DNA of 64,000 nucleotides, taken from contig JAFXEF010000023.1 in NCBI GenBank assembly GCA_017520935.1, positions 1 to 64,000 of the forward strand. The letters are read 5' to 3'. The first letter of the stretch is position 1. Each line of letters begins with the position of its first letter. Of the stretch, positions 1 through 8,969 are shown one piece after another. Made by a program: the position numbers and the translations under genes. The notes below the pieces were generated by a model. It had not been told where the DNA came from, made no database searches, and saw only the letters and a program-made list of their open reading frames with translations. This stretch comes from Bacteroidaceae bacterium. Lineage in GTDB: Bacteria; Bacteroidota; Bacteroidia; Bacteroidales; Bacteroidaceae.

Positions 1-450
1 AAGGTGAAGGCTTCGGGTACAGGACCGACACTGAAGTGTACCTATTATAAGGTAGAGAATCATGATGGCAAGGACATTCTTATTGAACTGTCTGATGGTC
101 TCACCTCCCTTGCCAAAGGTGACCGCATTCGAGTACGTCTGCAGTTCACAGCCGACCGCGCCATGGACTATGTGGAGCTACACCTACAGCGGCCCGCAGC
201 ACTGGAGCCTGTGAGTACACGCTCAGGTTACACCTTCACCAACGGGCTTGGCTACTACAGTAGCGTAGAGAACAGTGCAACGAAGCTTTACTTCTACCGC
301 ATCGACAAAGGGAGTTACTTCGTGGACAGCGACTTTTGGGTAAGTCACGCAGGCCACTTCTCCAGCGGCCTCAGCACCATCCAGTGCATGTATGCCCCCG
401 AATTCATAGCCACTGAAAGTTCGAAGAAGATAACGGTAAGCGAGTTATGA
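1..450 (+). CDS. Alpha-2-macroglobulin family protein, C-terminal fragment
   Basis: This is the 3' end of a gene that begins left of the window; the reading frame is open from base 1 and stops at TGA 448-450. The 149 visible residues resemble the extreme C-terminus of the long bacterial alpha-2-macroglobulin-like proteins of Bacteroidetes. The recognisable pieces are the 'RAAALEPV'-type turn, a 'SGY' segment, then 'HAGHFSSGLSTIQCMYAPEF' and a final short strand. In this family the proteins are very large, exported, and thought to trap or inhibit proteases in the envelope. Only the tail is seen, so bait region and thioester status cannot be judged. The gene is followed by a strong hairpin at 553-589, so it is probably the end of its transcript. 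Confidence 0.8.
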   Translation, partial: KVKASGTGPTLKCTYYKVENHDGKDILIELSDGLTSLAKGDRIRVRLQFTADRAMDYVELHLQRPAALEPVSTRSGYTFTNGLGYYSSVENSATKLYFYRIDKGSYFVDSDFWVSHAGHFSSGLSTIQCMYAPEFIATESSKKITVSEL

Positions 451-552
451 GAGAGAGACATACATAACCACGCAATCGTCACCTTCGTTGGTTCTTATAT
501 CGATCTCGCGTTTTTAGCATTCCGTCAAGTTTTATCTCTCAATCATAATAAC

Positions 553-589
553 ATCCACGGGAGCCACCTTAAGGTGAACTCCCGTGGAT
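553..589. terminator. Convergent bidirectional hairpin terminator
   Basis: An 11-bp perfect inverted repeat (ATCCACGGGAG at 553-563, CTCCCGTGGAT at 579-589) encloses a second inner repeat CACCTT/AAGGTG at 565-576. It lies between the stop of the alpha-2-macroglobulin-like gene (450) and the stop of the minus-strand InlB-repeat gene (614), where a shared terminator is expected. The downstream T-run is weak on both strands, so the call rests on stem strength and position. Confidence 0.6.
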
Positions 590-613
590 ATCCTTTTCAG
601 ACAGAATGTTGTC

Positions 614-2083
614 TTACTTGACGATTACCTTACGGCCATTGATGATATAGATACCGCTTCGCAGATTCTCAGTATCCGTCACCTTACGGCCTGCGAGGTC
701 ATAAATGGTCAGTTCACCATGGTCTATGGTCAAATGCCCGATGGCATCATCAATATTCGCCGTATAGGTCACATCGTGTGCCGGCATCGTCGTGTACGTC
801 TCGCCAACCCAGCCGAGGAAGGTGTAGCCCTCTTCTGCAGACTCATATACATACTCGGGAATAGCTTCACCGTATGCAACTTCGGCTGTATGTACCAACT
901 CCTCGCCTACATAGTAGTATACCTTATATATATTGACGGTATATGTTCCCTCGTATGTCACATCACCGGCAGGTACAGTCTCTGCCACTTCACCCCAGCC
1001 ATTGAAGGTATGTCCCTCCTTCTCGGGAGCTTCGGGAATGACAATGGCAGCACCATATTCAAGTGAATAAGAAGCTATCACCTCATCACCGATCTTGAAG
1101 GTCACAAGGTACTTGTTGATGACGAATGTGCCGCTGATGGTCAGATCCTTGGCGGGCATAGTCTCCGGCACTCCGTCCCAACCGCTGAAGGTATGACCCT
1201 CCTTCGCGGGTGTTTCGGGAAGAGTAATTGTGGTACCATAGGCTACAGAGTCGGCACGCACTATTTCACCATCCACTGTGTAAGTTAGCAAATAAGAGTT
1301 CACAGAATAACTTCCCTCATAAGTCAGGTCACCGGCAGGTACAGTCTCTGCCACTTCACCCCAGCCATTAAAGGTATATCCCTCCTTCTCAGGAGACTCT
1401 GGAGCTACAATCGTTGCACCATATTCAAGAGAGTCAGAAGCTATCACCTCATCACCAATCTTGAAGGTTACAAGGTACTTGTTGATGATGAATGTACCGT
1501 TAATTGTTATATCTTCAGCAGGCATAGTCTCCGGAACCTCGATCCATCCGCTGAAGGTATATCCTTCTTTGGTGGGTTCTTCAGGTGCAATCACTTCACT
1601 ATTCCATAGTAAAGTTTCTTCAGCTATAACCTCCCCTTCAATGGTAAATGTAATTCTATATGCATTCTTATGCTCCAATACTTTAGGAGAACTTGGATAA
1701 CCTATCAAACTTTGCGCAATGAAATTGAAAGAGTCATCTATCTCAAATTCTTTATCAGCCTCTTTTTCATAAACTTTGATAGAAAAAGTCTCTTCAGCTG
1801 TTTGGTTGCTTCGCACGCGCAAGTAATAATAAGAAGCACCTTCCACTTTTTCCACCACAGCAATGCCGCGGCACTCATCACCACAAAATGCAGCCACTTC
1901 GTATTTATCCCTGTCAGTTACATGCTGGCCATCGACCTGTAAAGCAAGATACATAGTCATGTCATATTCATAATCTGAAATATTGCATTCCCAATGTGTT
2001 TCCTGTGCCTGCACATACCCAAATGGGAAAAGCAAACACAACAGCCAGCTCATTAATCGTATGTTATTCATTTTCTTGTTCAT
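614..2083 (-). CDS. Secreted InlB-type repeat protein with T9SS-like C-terminal domain
   Basis: This is the last gene of the five-gene surface operon, 9 bp after the preceding stop. The 489-residue product has a signal peptide (hydrophobic core at residues ~9-24, ending VQAQ). Residues ~30-140 form a domain with an 'ECRGIA' turn that also occurs near the C-terminus of the neighbouring protein. Five ~61-residue Listeria-Bacteroides (InlB B-type) repeats follow, each with the 'EGYTFSGW ... MPA(K/E)D' pattern. A short C-terminal domain ('LTIYDLAGRKV ... GIYIINGRKVIVK') looks like a T9SS type A sorting domain. The protein is probably exported and attached to the cell surface. Repeats 2 and 4 are almost identical, indicating recent internal duplication. 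The substrate or partner is unknown. Confidence 0.85.
   Translation of the reverse strand: MNKKMNNIRLMSWLLCLLFPFGYVQAQETHWECNISDYEYDMTMYLALQVDGQHVTDRDKYEVAAFCGDECRGIAVVEKVEGASYYYLRVRSNQTAEETFSIKVYEKEADKEFEIDDSFNFIAQSLIGYPSSPKVLEHKNAYRITFTIEGEVIAEETLLWNSEVIAPEEPTKEGYTFSGWIEVPETMPAEDITINGTFIINKYLVTFKIGDEVIASDSLEYGATIVAPESPEKEGYTFNGWGEVAETVPAGDLTYEGSYSVNSYLLTYTVDGEIVRADSVAYGTTITLPETPAKEGHTFSGWDGVPETMPAKDLTISGTFVINKYLVTFKIGDEVIASYSLEYGAAIVIPEAPEKEGHTFNGWGEVAETVPAGDVTYEGTYTVNIYKVYYYVGEELVHTAEVAYGEAIPEYVYESAEEGYTFLGWVGETYTTMPAHDVTYTANIDDAIGHLTIDHGELTIYDLAGRKVTDTENLRSGIYIINGRKVIVK
745..1655 (-). repeat. Tandem ~183-bp repeats coding InlB-like domains
   Basis: Five in-frame units of about 183 bp encode the InlB-type repeats. 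A higher-order duplication is visible: the stretch starting at 1081 recurs nearly unchanged at 1447, exactly 366 bp (two units) apart. Unit borders are approximate. Such arrays expand and contract by recombination, so copy number may vary between strains. Confidence 0.8.
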
Positions 2084-2092
2084 TTCTGTTCA

Positions 2093-4933
2093 TCAATTAG
2101 CTTTTACTACTTTCTGATATTGTATTCCATTGATGGTCGTTATAGCCACCACGTATACTCCAGGTATCAGTGTGGCGACATCAATACCTTCACTGCCATA
2201 TTGTTCTGTGGACAGCATAATCTCACCGGAAGTAGATAATACCTGAATTTGTTTTATCTGTTCCGTTGCGCCTTGAATAAACATACGGCTACGCAATGGA
2301 TTGGGATAAATAATGTAAGCATTTGAGGTTACATCTGCTATTCCAGTAATTCCCTTAATATGCAATCCATACGGATTATTCATAGTACCCACATGCTGTC
2401 CATTGAAGGTTAGACTTTCTTCTATTTCGTATTCTTTTCCTGTAACATTCTCATAGGCTTTAAAAGTTACAGAAGAGCTCTCATTTACTGCACCATGTAT
2501 TGTAATAAATAGTTTTCCGTCTACATATTGTCCTATCCCACGACATTCCTTGTCAATGAAGACCCCAACAGTATATGCCCCTTCATAAGCTTTGCCGTTT
2601 GGAGTGTGTACCGAGGCAATAATGGTCATATTATCAGGATAAGCGTGCTTTTCAATATTCCAAGGCATTGTCCGGATTTCTCTATCAAGGGCTGCGTATT
2701 TTGCAATTTCAACGGGGAAAGCTCTTGTCGTTGGGTAACAAAATGTTGCTACTGCTCCTGCCCAATACATATAGCCAGCACCTGGAGTCAATACTTTCAG
2801 AGTTCCACTCCATTTACCGTTGCTATAGATTGCAAAAGCATCCTTACTCTTGATGATATCGTTTTCTGCTGGAGTTAATTGCGTCAATGCCTCTGTTAAG
2901 GGCAACTCATAGATTGGGACATAGCCTATCCAGTTCCAACCTTGATGAAGAGTGAAAGGAACCTCCTCTGATGTGTAGGCCATTCCACTCCATGTATTGG
3001 TAAATGTTTCACTCATCTGCAATTTATACAATTCCTTTGGTGAGAGCACCTGCAAAGAACCAGTCAAACCATACTGGGGGTCATTGATTAACTCAGACTC
3101 CACTCCCATAAAGCGTTTTACCTTATCTGCTATGGGCTCCAAGAATTCCTTTGTTGACATCAATTGCTCCTCCGCGATATTAGAAGAGATCCAATTCCAT
3201 CCCTCTACCAGTTCCAATGTCAAAGTGGATTCCTCCTTCAGCTGAATCCGATAGGCATTGGATGGTTCGGAATAACATGAGCCATTGCTTACAGCTACAT
3301 AATAGACACCATCCGCCGTCGGGGTGAACTTTTGTTCGGTTGCTCCATCAACGGGGTTCCCGTCTTCATAGAACCATTGGTTGCCTTTTGCTGCTGACGA
3401 CACCAACGTATGCGAACCTTCTACCGTCACGATAGGAGCGTCTAATCGCGGTATTACTGTCAGTTGTAGGATGTAAAGACTGTCGCGCATATACTCATTG
3501 CTTACCGTGTGGCGATAGACTCCAGTTTGATCATATTCCTTTCCATGAAAATCACAGAAATCGCCCTCACAGATGGTAACGGCTAACGTGTCAGGTGTCG
3601 GTCTTTCAAGTACAAACTTCATCGAGAGAGTGAAAGCCTTGGAGTAGCTCAACCCGCCCTCATCGGTCGTACTGATACGTATTTTGTAGATACTGTCTTC
3701 GGCACTCCTGAAAGCCGCCTTGGCCTGCAGTTGTGAGCCGTTGATTTGGAAGAGGTCGTTGTGGATGGCACCGTTGCCCTCAGCAAGGGCGTAAGTAAAC
3801 GTCTTCTCATCCTCTGAGTCAATGGTGGTCAACTTGCCAACAAAGCCACCGGCAGCAAGGTCATCCTGGAAGATGGTGTCGCTAAGGGCGATGTCTGTTG
3901 GAGCTTGGTTGAAGTTTAGAATCACGTCGGGTTCTTCCTTGGCTGGCTCACGGTTGCCTGTGTTGTCTACGGCGATAGAGTAGAGCTTATACTGCTTGCC
4001 CTCCTCCACGGGGAAGGCAAGTACGGAGTCTACAGATACAGTGTCTATCTCCTCGTAGATGCCGTTATGATTCGCCATGTAAAGCAGCACGTGCTTTATG
4101 CCAGAACCACCTTCGTCATCCTTGGCAGTAAATGCCAGTTGATAGACATTCCCAGTCATCCCCCCTTCGGGGGGACTGAGAGGAGCTACCTTGCTCTCCG
4201 GGTTACCCGCATCAATCTTGTTGCACCAGCGGTTGGTGGGGATGGTGTCGTTGGTGTCGAACACGATGCTGGCTTGGATGCTGATGGTGTCACCCGTCTT
4301 CAGGTCATCCTGCGGACGGAGAGTGAAGGTGACGAAACCCTCGCCAATATGGGTGCTGTCGTTGATGGGCAACATGCCTCGGTCGGTCTGCCAGGGGTTC
4401 ACGCCTGTCTCGGGGTCGATGGAGTTGAACGTCCAAAAGCCCTGTTGCTTGGTCACGTCAATGCCTGCCGTCAGATCCACATAGATTTGCAAAGAGTCGC
4501 GCAGGTCCAAGCGGTCCTGGTAAGCGGCGGGCGACTTGTCAATAGGCCACGACTGGTTGGCAAAGCCGAAAGTGCCGAGGCCGAAGCCGCGCATGGCCAC
4601 TTTGTTCCAGAAGTCGAAGCGGACATCTACGTACTGGGCGTTGGCCAGAGCCAGCTCCGGGGCGTTCTCAAAGCGGATGGTGTAGTTCAATACATCGTTG
4701 ATGCTCACCCAGCGCACGGAGTCGTAACCCTCAGGGCCTATCAGGTCGTTGGGGTCACCAGACGGTAGCATTGTGATAGTACCATCATCGCCAGGATATG
4801 GGTATTGGTTAGGATTTGAAGTTTGATTATTGTCTCCGCCTCCAGGAGGATATGGGCATTGCCCAATTCCTTGTGCAAATGTTCCTGCCGTGAGGCAGAG
4901 TAGCATGGATATAAATACTAATATTCTTTTCAT
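2093..4933 (-). CDS. Multidomain T9SS cargo protein (cadherin/Ig-like, GWNW repeats)
   Basis: I chose the ATG at 4931-4933 because it starts a clear signal peptide (MKRILVFISMLLCLTAGTFA); the frame is open upstream to 4981 but that would overlap the RHS gene. The 946-residue product has, in order: a Pro/Gly/Tyr-rich linker; a domain with 'VLNYTIRFENAP' and 'GFVTFTLRPQDDL', as in uncharacterised Bacteroidetes surface proteins; a cadherin-like segment ('QAPTDIALSDTIF ... STTDEGGLSYSKAF'); an Ig-like segment; two 'GWNWIS/GWNWIG' units; an 'ECRGIG' domain shared with the next gene; and a T9SS type A sorting domain beginning 'YPNPLRSRMFIQG'. It is probably secreted through T9SS and anchored outside. 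The first ~550 codons are GC-rich and the last ~400 clearly more AT-rich, suggesting a mosaic gene. Confidence 0.8.
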   Translation of the reverse strand: MKRILVFISMLLCLTAGTFAQGIGQCPYPPGGGDNNQTSNPNQYPYPGDDGTITMLPSGDPNDLIGPEGYDSVRWVSINDVLNYTIRFENAPELALANAQYVDVRFDFWNKVAMRGFGLGTFGFANQSWPIDKSPAAYQDRLDLRDSLQIYVDLTAGIDVTKQQGFWTFNSIDPETGVNPWQTDRGMLPINDSTHIGEGFVTFTLRPQDDLKTGDTISIQASIVFDTNDTIPTNRWCNKIDAGNPESKVAPLSPPEGGMTGNVYQLAFTAKDDEGGSGIKHVLLYMANHNGIYEEIDTVSVDSVLAFPVEEGKQYKLYSIAVDNTGNREPAKEEPDVILNFNQAPTDIALSDTIFQDDLAAGGFVGKLTTIDSEDEKTFTYALAEGNGAIHNDLFQINGSQLQAKAAFRSAEDSIYKIRISTTDEGGLSYSKAFTLSMKFVLERPTPDTLAVTICEGDFCDFHGKEYDQTGVYRHTVSNEYMRDSLYILQLTVIPRLDAPIVTVEGSHTLVSSAAKGNQWFYEDGNPVDGATEQKFTPTADGVYYVAVSNGSCYSEPSNAYRIQLKEESTLTLELVEGWNWISSNIAEEQLMSTKEFLEPIADKVKRFMGVESELINDPQYGLTGSLQVLSPKELYKLQMSETFTNTWSGMAYTSEEVPFTLHQGWNWIGYVPIYELPLTEALTQLTPAENDIIKSKDAFAIYSNGKWSGTLKVLTPGAGYMYWAGAVATFCYPTTRAFPVEIAKYAALDREIRTMPWNIEKHAYPDNMTIIASVHTPNGKAYEGAYTVGVFIDKECRGIGQYVDGKLFITIHGAVNESSSVTFKAYENVTGKEYEIEESLTFNGQHVGTMNNPYGLHIKGITGIADVTSNAYIIYPNPLRSRMFIQGATEQIKQIQVLSTSGEIMLSTEQYGSEGIDVATLIPGVYVVAITTINGIQYQKVVKAN

Positions 4934-4973
4934 ATCTTTCAATTTTATGCAATATTCTTTTAGCAAGTTATAA

Positions 4974-7900
4974 CTAATCACTCCAATACCACAAATCGCC
5001 TAAATATCTATTTACACCATTGCGATACCATGCATTTGGGACTCTTATTCTTTTTCTATAGACATCCCGATTTTTCCCTAGATGAACATCATCATAAGGA
5101 ACTACTTTGTCTGTAGCACGATCTTTATATAGAACATATTCATCATTATTGAACCAATAATAAGGATCAGGCAAATTATTATTAACACATCTTTGATACA
5201 TCGCCTCTCCACTGTTTCTACGTATTGCTTCACAAGGATTATCATCTTTAGGTCGACATGTTGAATTATTGTCATTGCCACCACCAAAATCAGGCCACTC
5301 CCATCGACAATTACATTTATGTTTGTTAGGTAGACCAGGAATTACTTTATCCCAATTACAATCATCGCAGACATAACCACCAAGACTAAAGTAACCATAA
5401 GGGTCAATCTTCATTATTACAGAATTATTAACATAAGAAAAGTCATTCATACCATCAATATACATTAGTGAATCTTTTTGTATAAAACGGCCTAACACAG
5501 GATGTTGATATCGAGAACGATAATAGTACAATTCTGATATATTGTCAAATTCACGACCCGCATACAACACTGTATTGCCAATTAATGAGTGTGCGATATT
5601 ATTCCCAACAGTATTCATAAATGCAGGCATACCATAGACATCATACTCCACGCGCTCTTGCAGTCTACCTTCCTGTTGAGACATTGCCATTGTCGACCCA
5701 AGATGATTCGTATGATAATAATACGTCTCATCCCCTCTCTTCATCTGCAACGCTTCATCAATACTATTGCCATATAGATAAGACGTGGTGGCGCCATCCG
5801 TTACCTCTTCCACCATCTGGTCGCCCACATAATAGAATAATGTGTTGTTTTTGGCGATGCGGCGACCGAGGGCATCATATTTATAGGTGCCAGCGGTCTG
5901 GTCAACGGAGATGAGCTTGTTATTGAAGTCATAGTTATAAGTATGCTTGTCATCATTTAGCATATTGCCATTGTCATCGTACTGCGGGGTGAAGGAGAGT
6001 GCGCCGGTGATGGCGGTGTAGGCATTGACGTTGTTCGACGTGTAGTTGGTGGCCACTCCGTTCTCTAAGGTGCGGATGCGGTTGCCGAGGAGGTCGAACT
6101 CGTAGGACTTATCGACGGTGTTGCCGCGACGGAAGGAGGTGAGCTGCGAGATGACGTCGTAGCCGTAGCTCTCGGTGCGAGTCTCGTCGAGCATGTCGCG
6201 GCGCTGGGTCATGTTGCCGATGGCGTCGTAGTCCATCTGGAGGTTCATGATGTTGTTCGGGGATTGCTCGGTGCCCCCTGCGGCGACGATGCTCTGCAGC
6301 CAACCGTTCTCGTTATAGCCGTAGTCGGTGGTGATGCCGTTGGCGTAGGTCTGGCGGGTTTTCTGCCCTGCGGCATTGTAGTCCATCGTTACCACCTCTT
6401 CGCCGTTTTGCAGAATAGAGGTGATGAGGTCACGGGCGTTCAGTTGCTCCACGACCTTCATGCCAGAGGGATAAGTGAGCGTGCGCTTGCCAGCGGCAAC
6501 ATCGTAGCTATACCCTGTCACCTTGCCATTGAGCGTTTCACTCAGCAAACGTCCTGCTCGATCGTAAGTGAAGTTAACCGTTGCGTCCTTATTGACGGCA
6601 GAGAGCATACGGCTGATGCCATCGTAGGTGTAGCGGTCGGTGGTGCCGTCGGGGTAGGTCTTGGTGAGCAGATTGCCTAATGGGTTGTAGGCATACTTGA
6701 ACTCACGGCCAGCACGGTCTTTCGAGGCGATGACGCGGCCCAGCTCGTCATACGTATATTGGAGCGAGAGACCGTTGGCAAAGGTGATGGCTGTGTTCTG
6801 GTTCAGCGCATCGTAGGTGTATGTGGTGGCATTGTTCTTCGCATCAATGGCCTTAGCGAGGTTACCGTTGGCATCGTACTCAAACTGCGTCTTGGCATTG
6901 AGGGCATCGGTGTGGGTCAACTGCTGGTTGAGCGAACTATAGGTGTAGGTCGTAGCATTACCCTTGGCATCGGTGACGGTGAGCAGGTTGCTGTTGCCGT
7001 CATACTCATACATCGTGGTGGCACCAGAGGGCAGTGACTCTGTGGTACGACGGTTGAGCGCGTCGTAGGTATAGGTCATCGTGCGGTCGAGGCCGTCGGT
7101 GACGGTAAGCTGGTTACCGTTGCCGTCGTAGGTGTATTTGGCGATGAGGCCCATGTTGTCACTAAGCTGCTCCACGCGGTCCAGACGGTCGTAGAAGTAC
7201 TGGAGCATGTTGCCGTTGGGCTGGAAGACAGAGGTGAGGTTGCCCTTTGCGTCGTAGTCGTAGGTTGTGGTCTCACCAGCGGCGTTGGTCTGGGTGAGCA
7301 GTTTGTTCTTCTCATTCCAGGTGTAGGTCAGCGTGTTGCCGATGGGGTCGGTGACGCTGAGTACGTTGCCCTTGCCATCGTAGGTGTAGGTATAAACACC
7401 GCCCTGCGGGTCGGTCTGCGTGAGCACATTGCCAAGGGCATCGTAGGTATAGGCCCGAATCTGGTTCTTAGCATTCTTCACACGCACGATGTTGCCCACC
7501 TTATCGTAACTCACGGTTGTCGTGTTGCCGAGTGCATCCGTCTGCGAGGTGATTTGGTTGTTTTTGTCGTAGGAGTATGTCGTGGTATTGTTACGCCCGT
7601 CAGTCAGCGAGATGATGTTGCCGCACTGGTCGTAAGCGTACGTTGTGTTATATCCAGCAGCATCCATTACCGTCTGTGTGGTGCCGTCGGCATTGTAGGT
7701 GGTGCGCGTCACGTTGCCGTTGGCATCGGTGGTGGTCACGGGCCAGCCCTTGTCGTTATAGGTAAAGGTGTTGCTGAAACCGAGGGGACCAGTGAGCGAA
7801 GTGAGGTTACCTTTGGGGTCGTAGGCAAACTGGTAATTATTTCCGTTTTTGTCAGAGAATGACGTTACTTGATTGAAGTCTGGGTCGTAGGTATAACGTT

Positions 7901-8954
7901 CCGTATTGCCAAGTGCATCGGTGAGCGAAAGCATGTTTCCACGGTCGTCGTAGGTATAGGTGGTGGCATTACCGTTTGCATCGATACGTTTGATGACATT
8001 ATCGTCTTCGTCGTATTCGAGCTTAGACTGTATGCCGCAGCAGAGGCCGACTTTCTCAATGACGCGGCCCTTGTCGTCCCAGCGGTAGTAGCTGTACTGG
8101 TTCTGCGGGGCGGTGTAGTCGATGAAGACGGTCTTGTCGCCATCGTAGCGGATGCTTTTGTCGCTCACGTCTGTCTTCAGGCGGCTAACCATGCCAGAGG
8201 CGTTGTAGGATATGAGCGTCTTGTGGCCGTTGGCATCGGTGATTTCATCGAGGTGGTCTTGCTTGTCGTAGTCGTAGCTCGTCACGTTGCCCATAGCATC
8301 GGTGCGCTTCGTGAGTCGCTTCTTGCTGTCGTAAGCGTAGGTGATGCTGCCATTGTGGAATGATGCACTGGCACGGGTCAGGAGTTTGTTGGTATATTCC
8401 AAGGTGATGGTGTGGCCTACGGCATCCTGAATCTCTGTAAGCAGTGAGTCTGGAGTATAGGTGAGCGTAGTACGGTTTCCAAAGCGGTCTTCCTGTGCCG
8501 TCAGTTTCTTATGCGTAGCATCAGCAAACTCGAACTTCTCACCCGTCTTTTCAGTGAGGATGTACTTGCCTTCGCCATAGGTCAGCTTGCTAAACACACC
8601 GGCAGGTGCTTCAAAGTCATCTCCAAAGCGGGTGAAGGTGTCGGTACGTCCATCGCCTGTTTCAATAATGATGTTTCCGTCATCATCTATATCGTAGCGC
8701 ATCTCATACCCCAGAGAGAAACCGAGACCATAGCTGTAGTTTGTCTTATTGGCAGAGCTGTTGTAGTAGAACCGCAGTTGCATCGGCATGGCCGTATTCT
8801 GTGTCTCGATATCGGTCTGCCCGAAGAACAAGACACCGTTGTAGCTGTTTACCCACAAGCCATTTGGACCGGCTATCTTGGGTCGGATGATGTTCTGGGC
8901 TTCCAGCGATAGGAAGCCAACAGAACATAACAGGATGAAAATAAGTTTCTTCAT
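4974..8954 (-). CDS. RHS/YD-repeat surface protein with AT-rich variable C-terminal tip
   Basis: The 1326-residue product has a signal peptide (residues 1-19, ending LEAQ) and an N-terminal RHS-type domain with 'GPNGLWVNSYNGVLFFGQTD'. Dozens of YD repeats (TYxYDxxGN) fill residues ~140-1080, and an RHS-associated core ('YAGREFD ... YYYRSRYQHPVLGRFIQKD ... DPYG') ends near residue 1187. The last ~139 residues are a unique tip with seven Cys and many Trp/Tyr; I recognise no toxin fold. In this family the repeats form a hollow beta shell that encloses the C-terminal tip. Codons for the tip and the end of the core (4974 to ~5800) are much more AT-rich than the rest, a usual sign of tip exchange. 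No small immunity-like gene follows; the next gene is a large secreted protein 40 bp away. Toxin activity is therefore not supported. Confidence 0.9.
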   Translation of the reverse strand: MKKLIFILLCSVGFLSLEAQNIIRPKIAGPNGLWVNSYNGVLFFGQTDIETQNTAMPMQLRFYYNSSANKTNYSYGLGFSLGYEMRYDIDDDGNIIIETGDGRTDTFTRFGDDFEAPAGVFSKLTYGEGKYILTEKTGEKFEFADATHKKLTAQEDRFGNRTTLTYTPDSLLTEIQDAVGHTITLEYTNKLLTRASASFHNGSITYAYDSKKRLTKRTDAMGNVTSYDYDKQDHLDEITDANGHKTLISYNASGMVSRLKTDVSDKSIRYDGDKTVFIDYTAPQNQYSYYRWDDKGRVIEKVGLCCGIQSKLEYDEDDNVIKRIDANGNATTYTYDDRGNMLSLTDALGNTERYTYDPDFNQVTSFSDKNGNNYQFAYDPKGNLTSLTGPLGFSNTFTYNDKGWPVTTTDANGNVTRTTYNADGTTQTVMDAAGYNTTYAYDQCGNIISLTDGRNNTTTYSYDKNNQITSQTDALGNTTTVSYDKVGNIVRVKNAKNQIRAYTYDALGNVLTQTDPQGGVYTYTYDGKGNVLSVTDPIGNTLTYTWNEKNKLLTQTNAAGETTTYDYDAKGNLTSVFQPNGNMLQYFYDRLDRVEQLSDNMGLIAKYTYDGNGNQLTVTDGLDRTMTYTYDALNRRTTESLPSGATTMYEYDGNSNLLTVTDAKGNATTYTYSSLNQQLTHTDALNAKTQFEYDANGNLAKAIDAKNNATTYTYDALNQNTAITFANGLSLQYTYDELGRVIASKDRAGREFKYAYNPLGNLLTKTYPDGTTDRYTYDGISRMLSAVNKDATVNFTYDRAGRLLSETLNGKVTGYSYDVAAGKRTLTYPSGMKVVEQLNARDLITSILQNGEEVVTMDYNAAGQKTRQTYANGITTDYGYNENGWLQSIVAAGGTEQSPNNIMNLQMDYDAIGNMTQRRDMLDETRTESYGYDVISQLTSFRRGNTVDKSYEFDLLGNRIRTLENGVATNYTSNNVNAYTAITGALSFTPQYDDNGNMLNDDKHTYNYDFNNKLISVDQTAGTYKYDALGRRIAKNNTLFYYVGDQMVEEVTDGATTSYLYGNSIDEALQMKRGDETYYYHTNHLGSTMAMSQQEGRLQERVEYDVYGMPAFMNTVGNNIAHSLIGNTVLYAGREFDNISELYYYRSRYQHPVLGRFIQKDSLMYIDGMNDFSYVNNSVIMKIDPYGYFSLGGYVCDDCNWDKVIPGLPNKHKCNCRWEWPDFGGGNDNNSTCRPKDDNPCEAIRRNSGEAMYQRCVNNNLPDPYYWFNNDEYVLYKDRATDKVVPYDDVHLGKNRDVYRKRIRVPNAWYRNGVNRYLGDLWYWSD

Positions 8955-8969
8955 ATTTCGTTTTCTTTT

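Noticed and set aside
4067..4768. A 233-codon plus-strand frame inside the T9SS cargo gene
   Set aside because: Antisense to a gene with signal peptide and clear domains; composition typical of a shadow frame.
4974..8954. RHS protein as a confirmed polymorphic toxin
   Set aside because: No toxin motif in the tip and no immunity-type gene downstream; only the architecture is shared with toxins.
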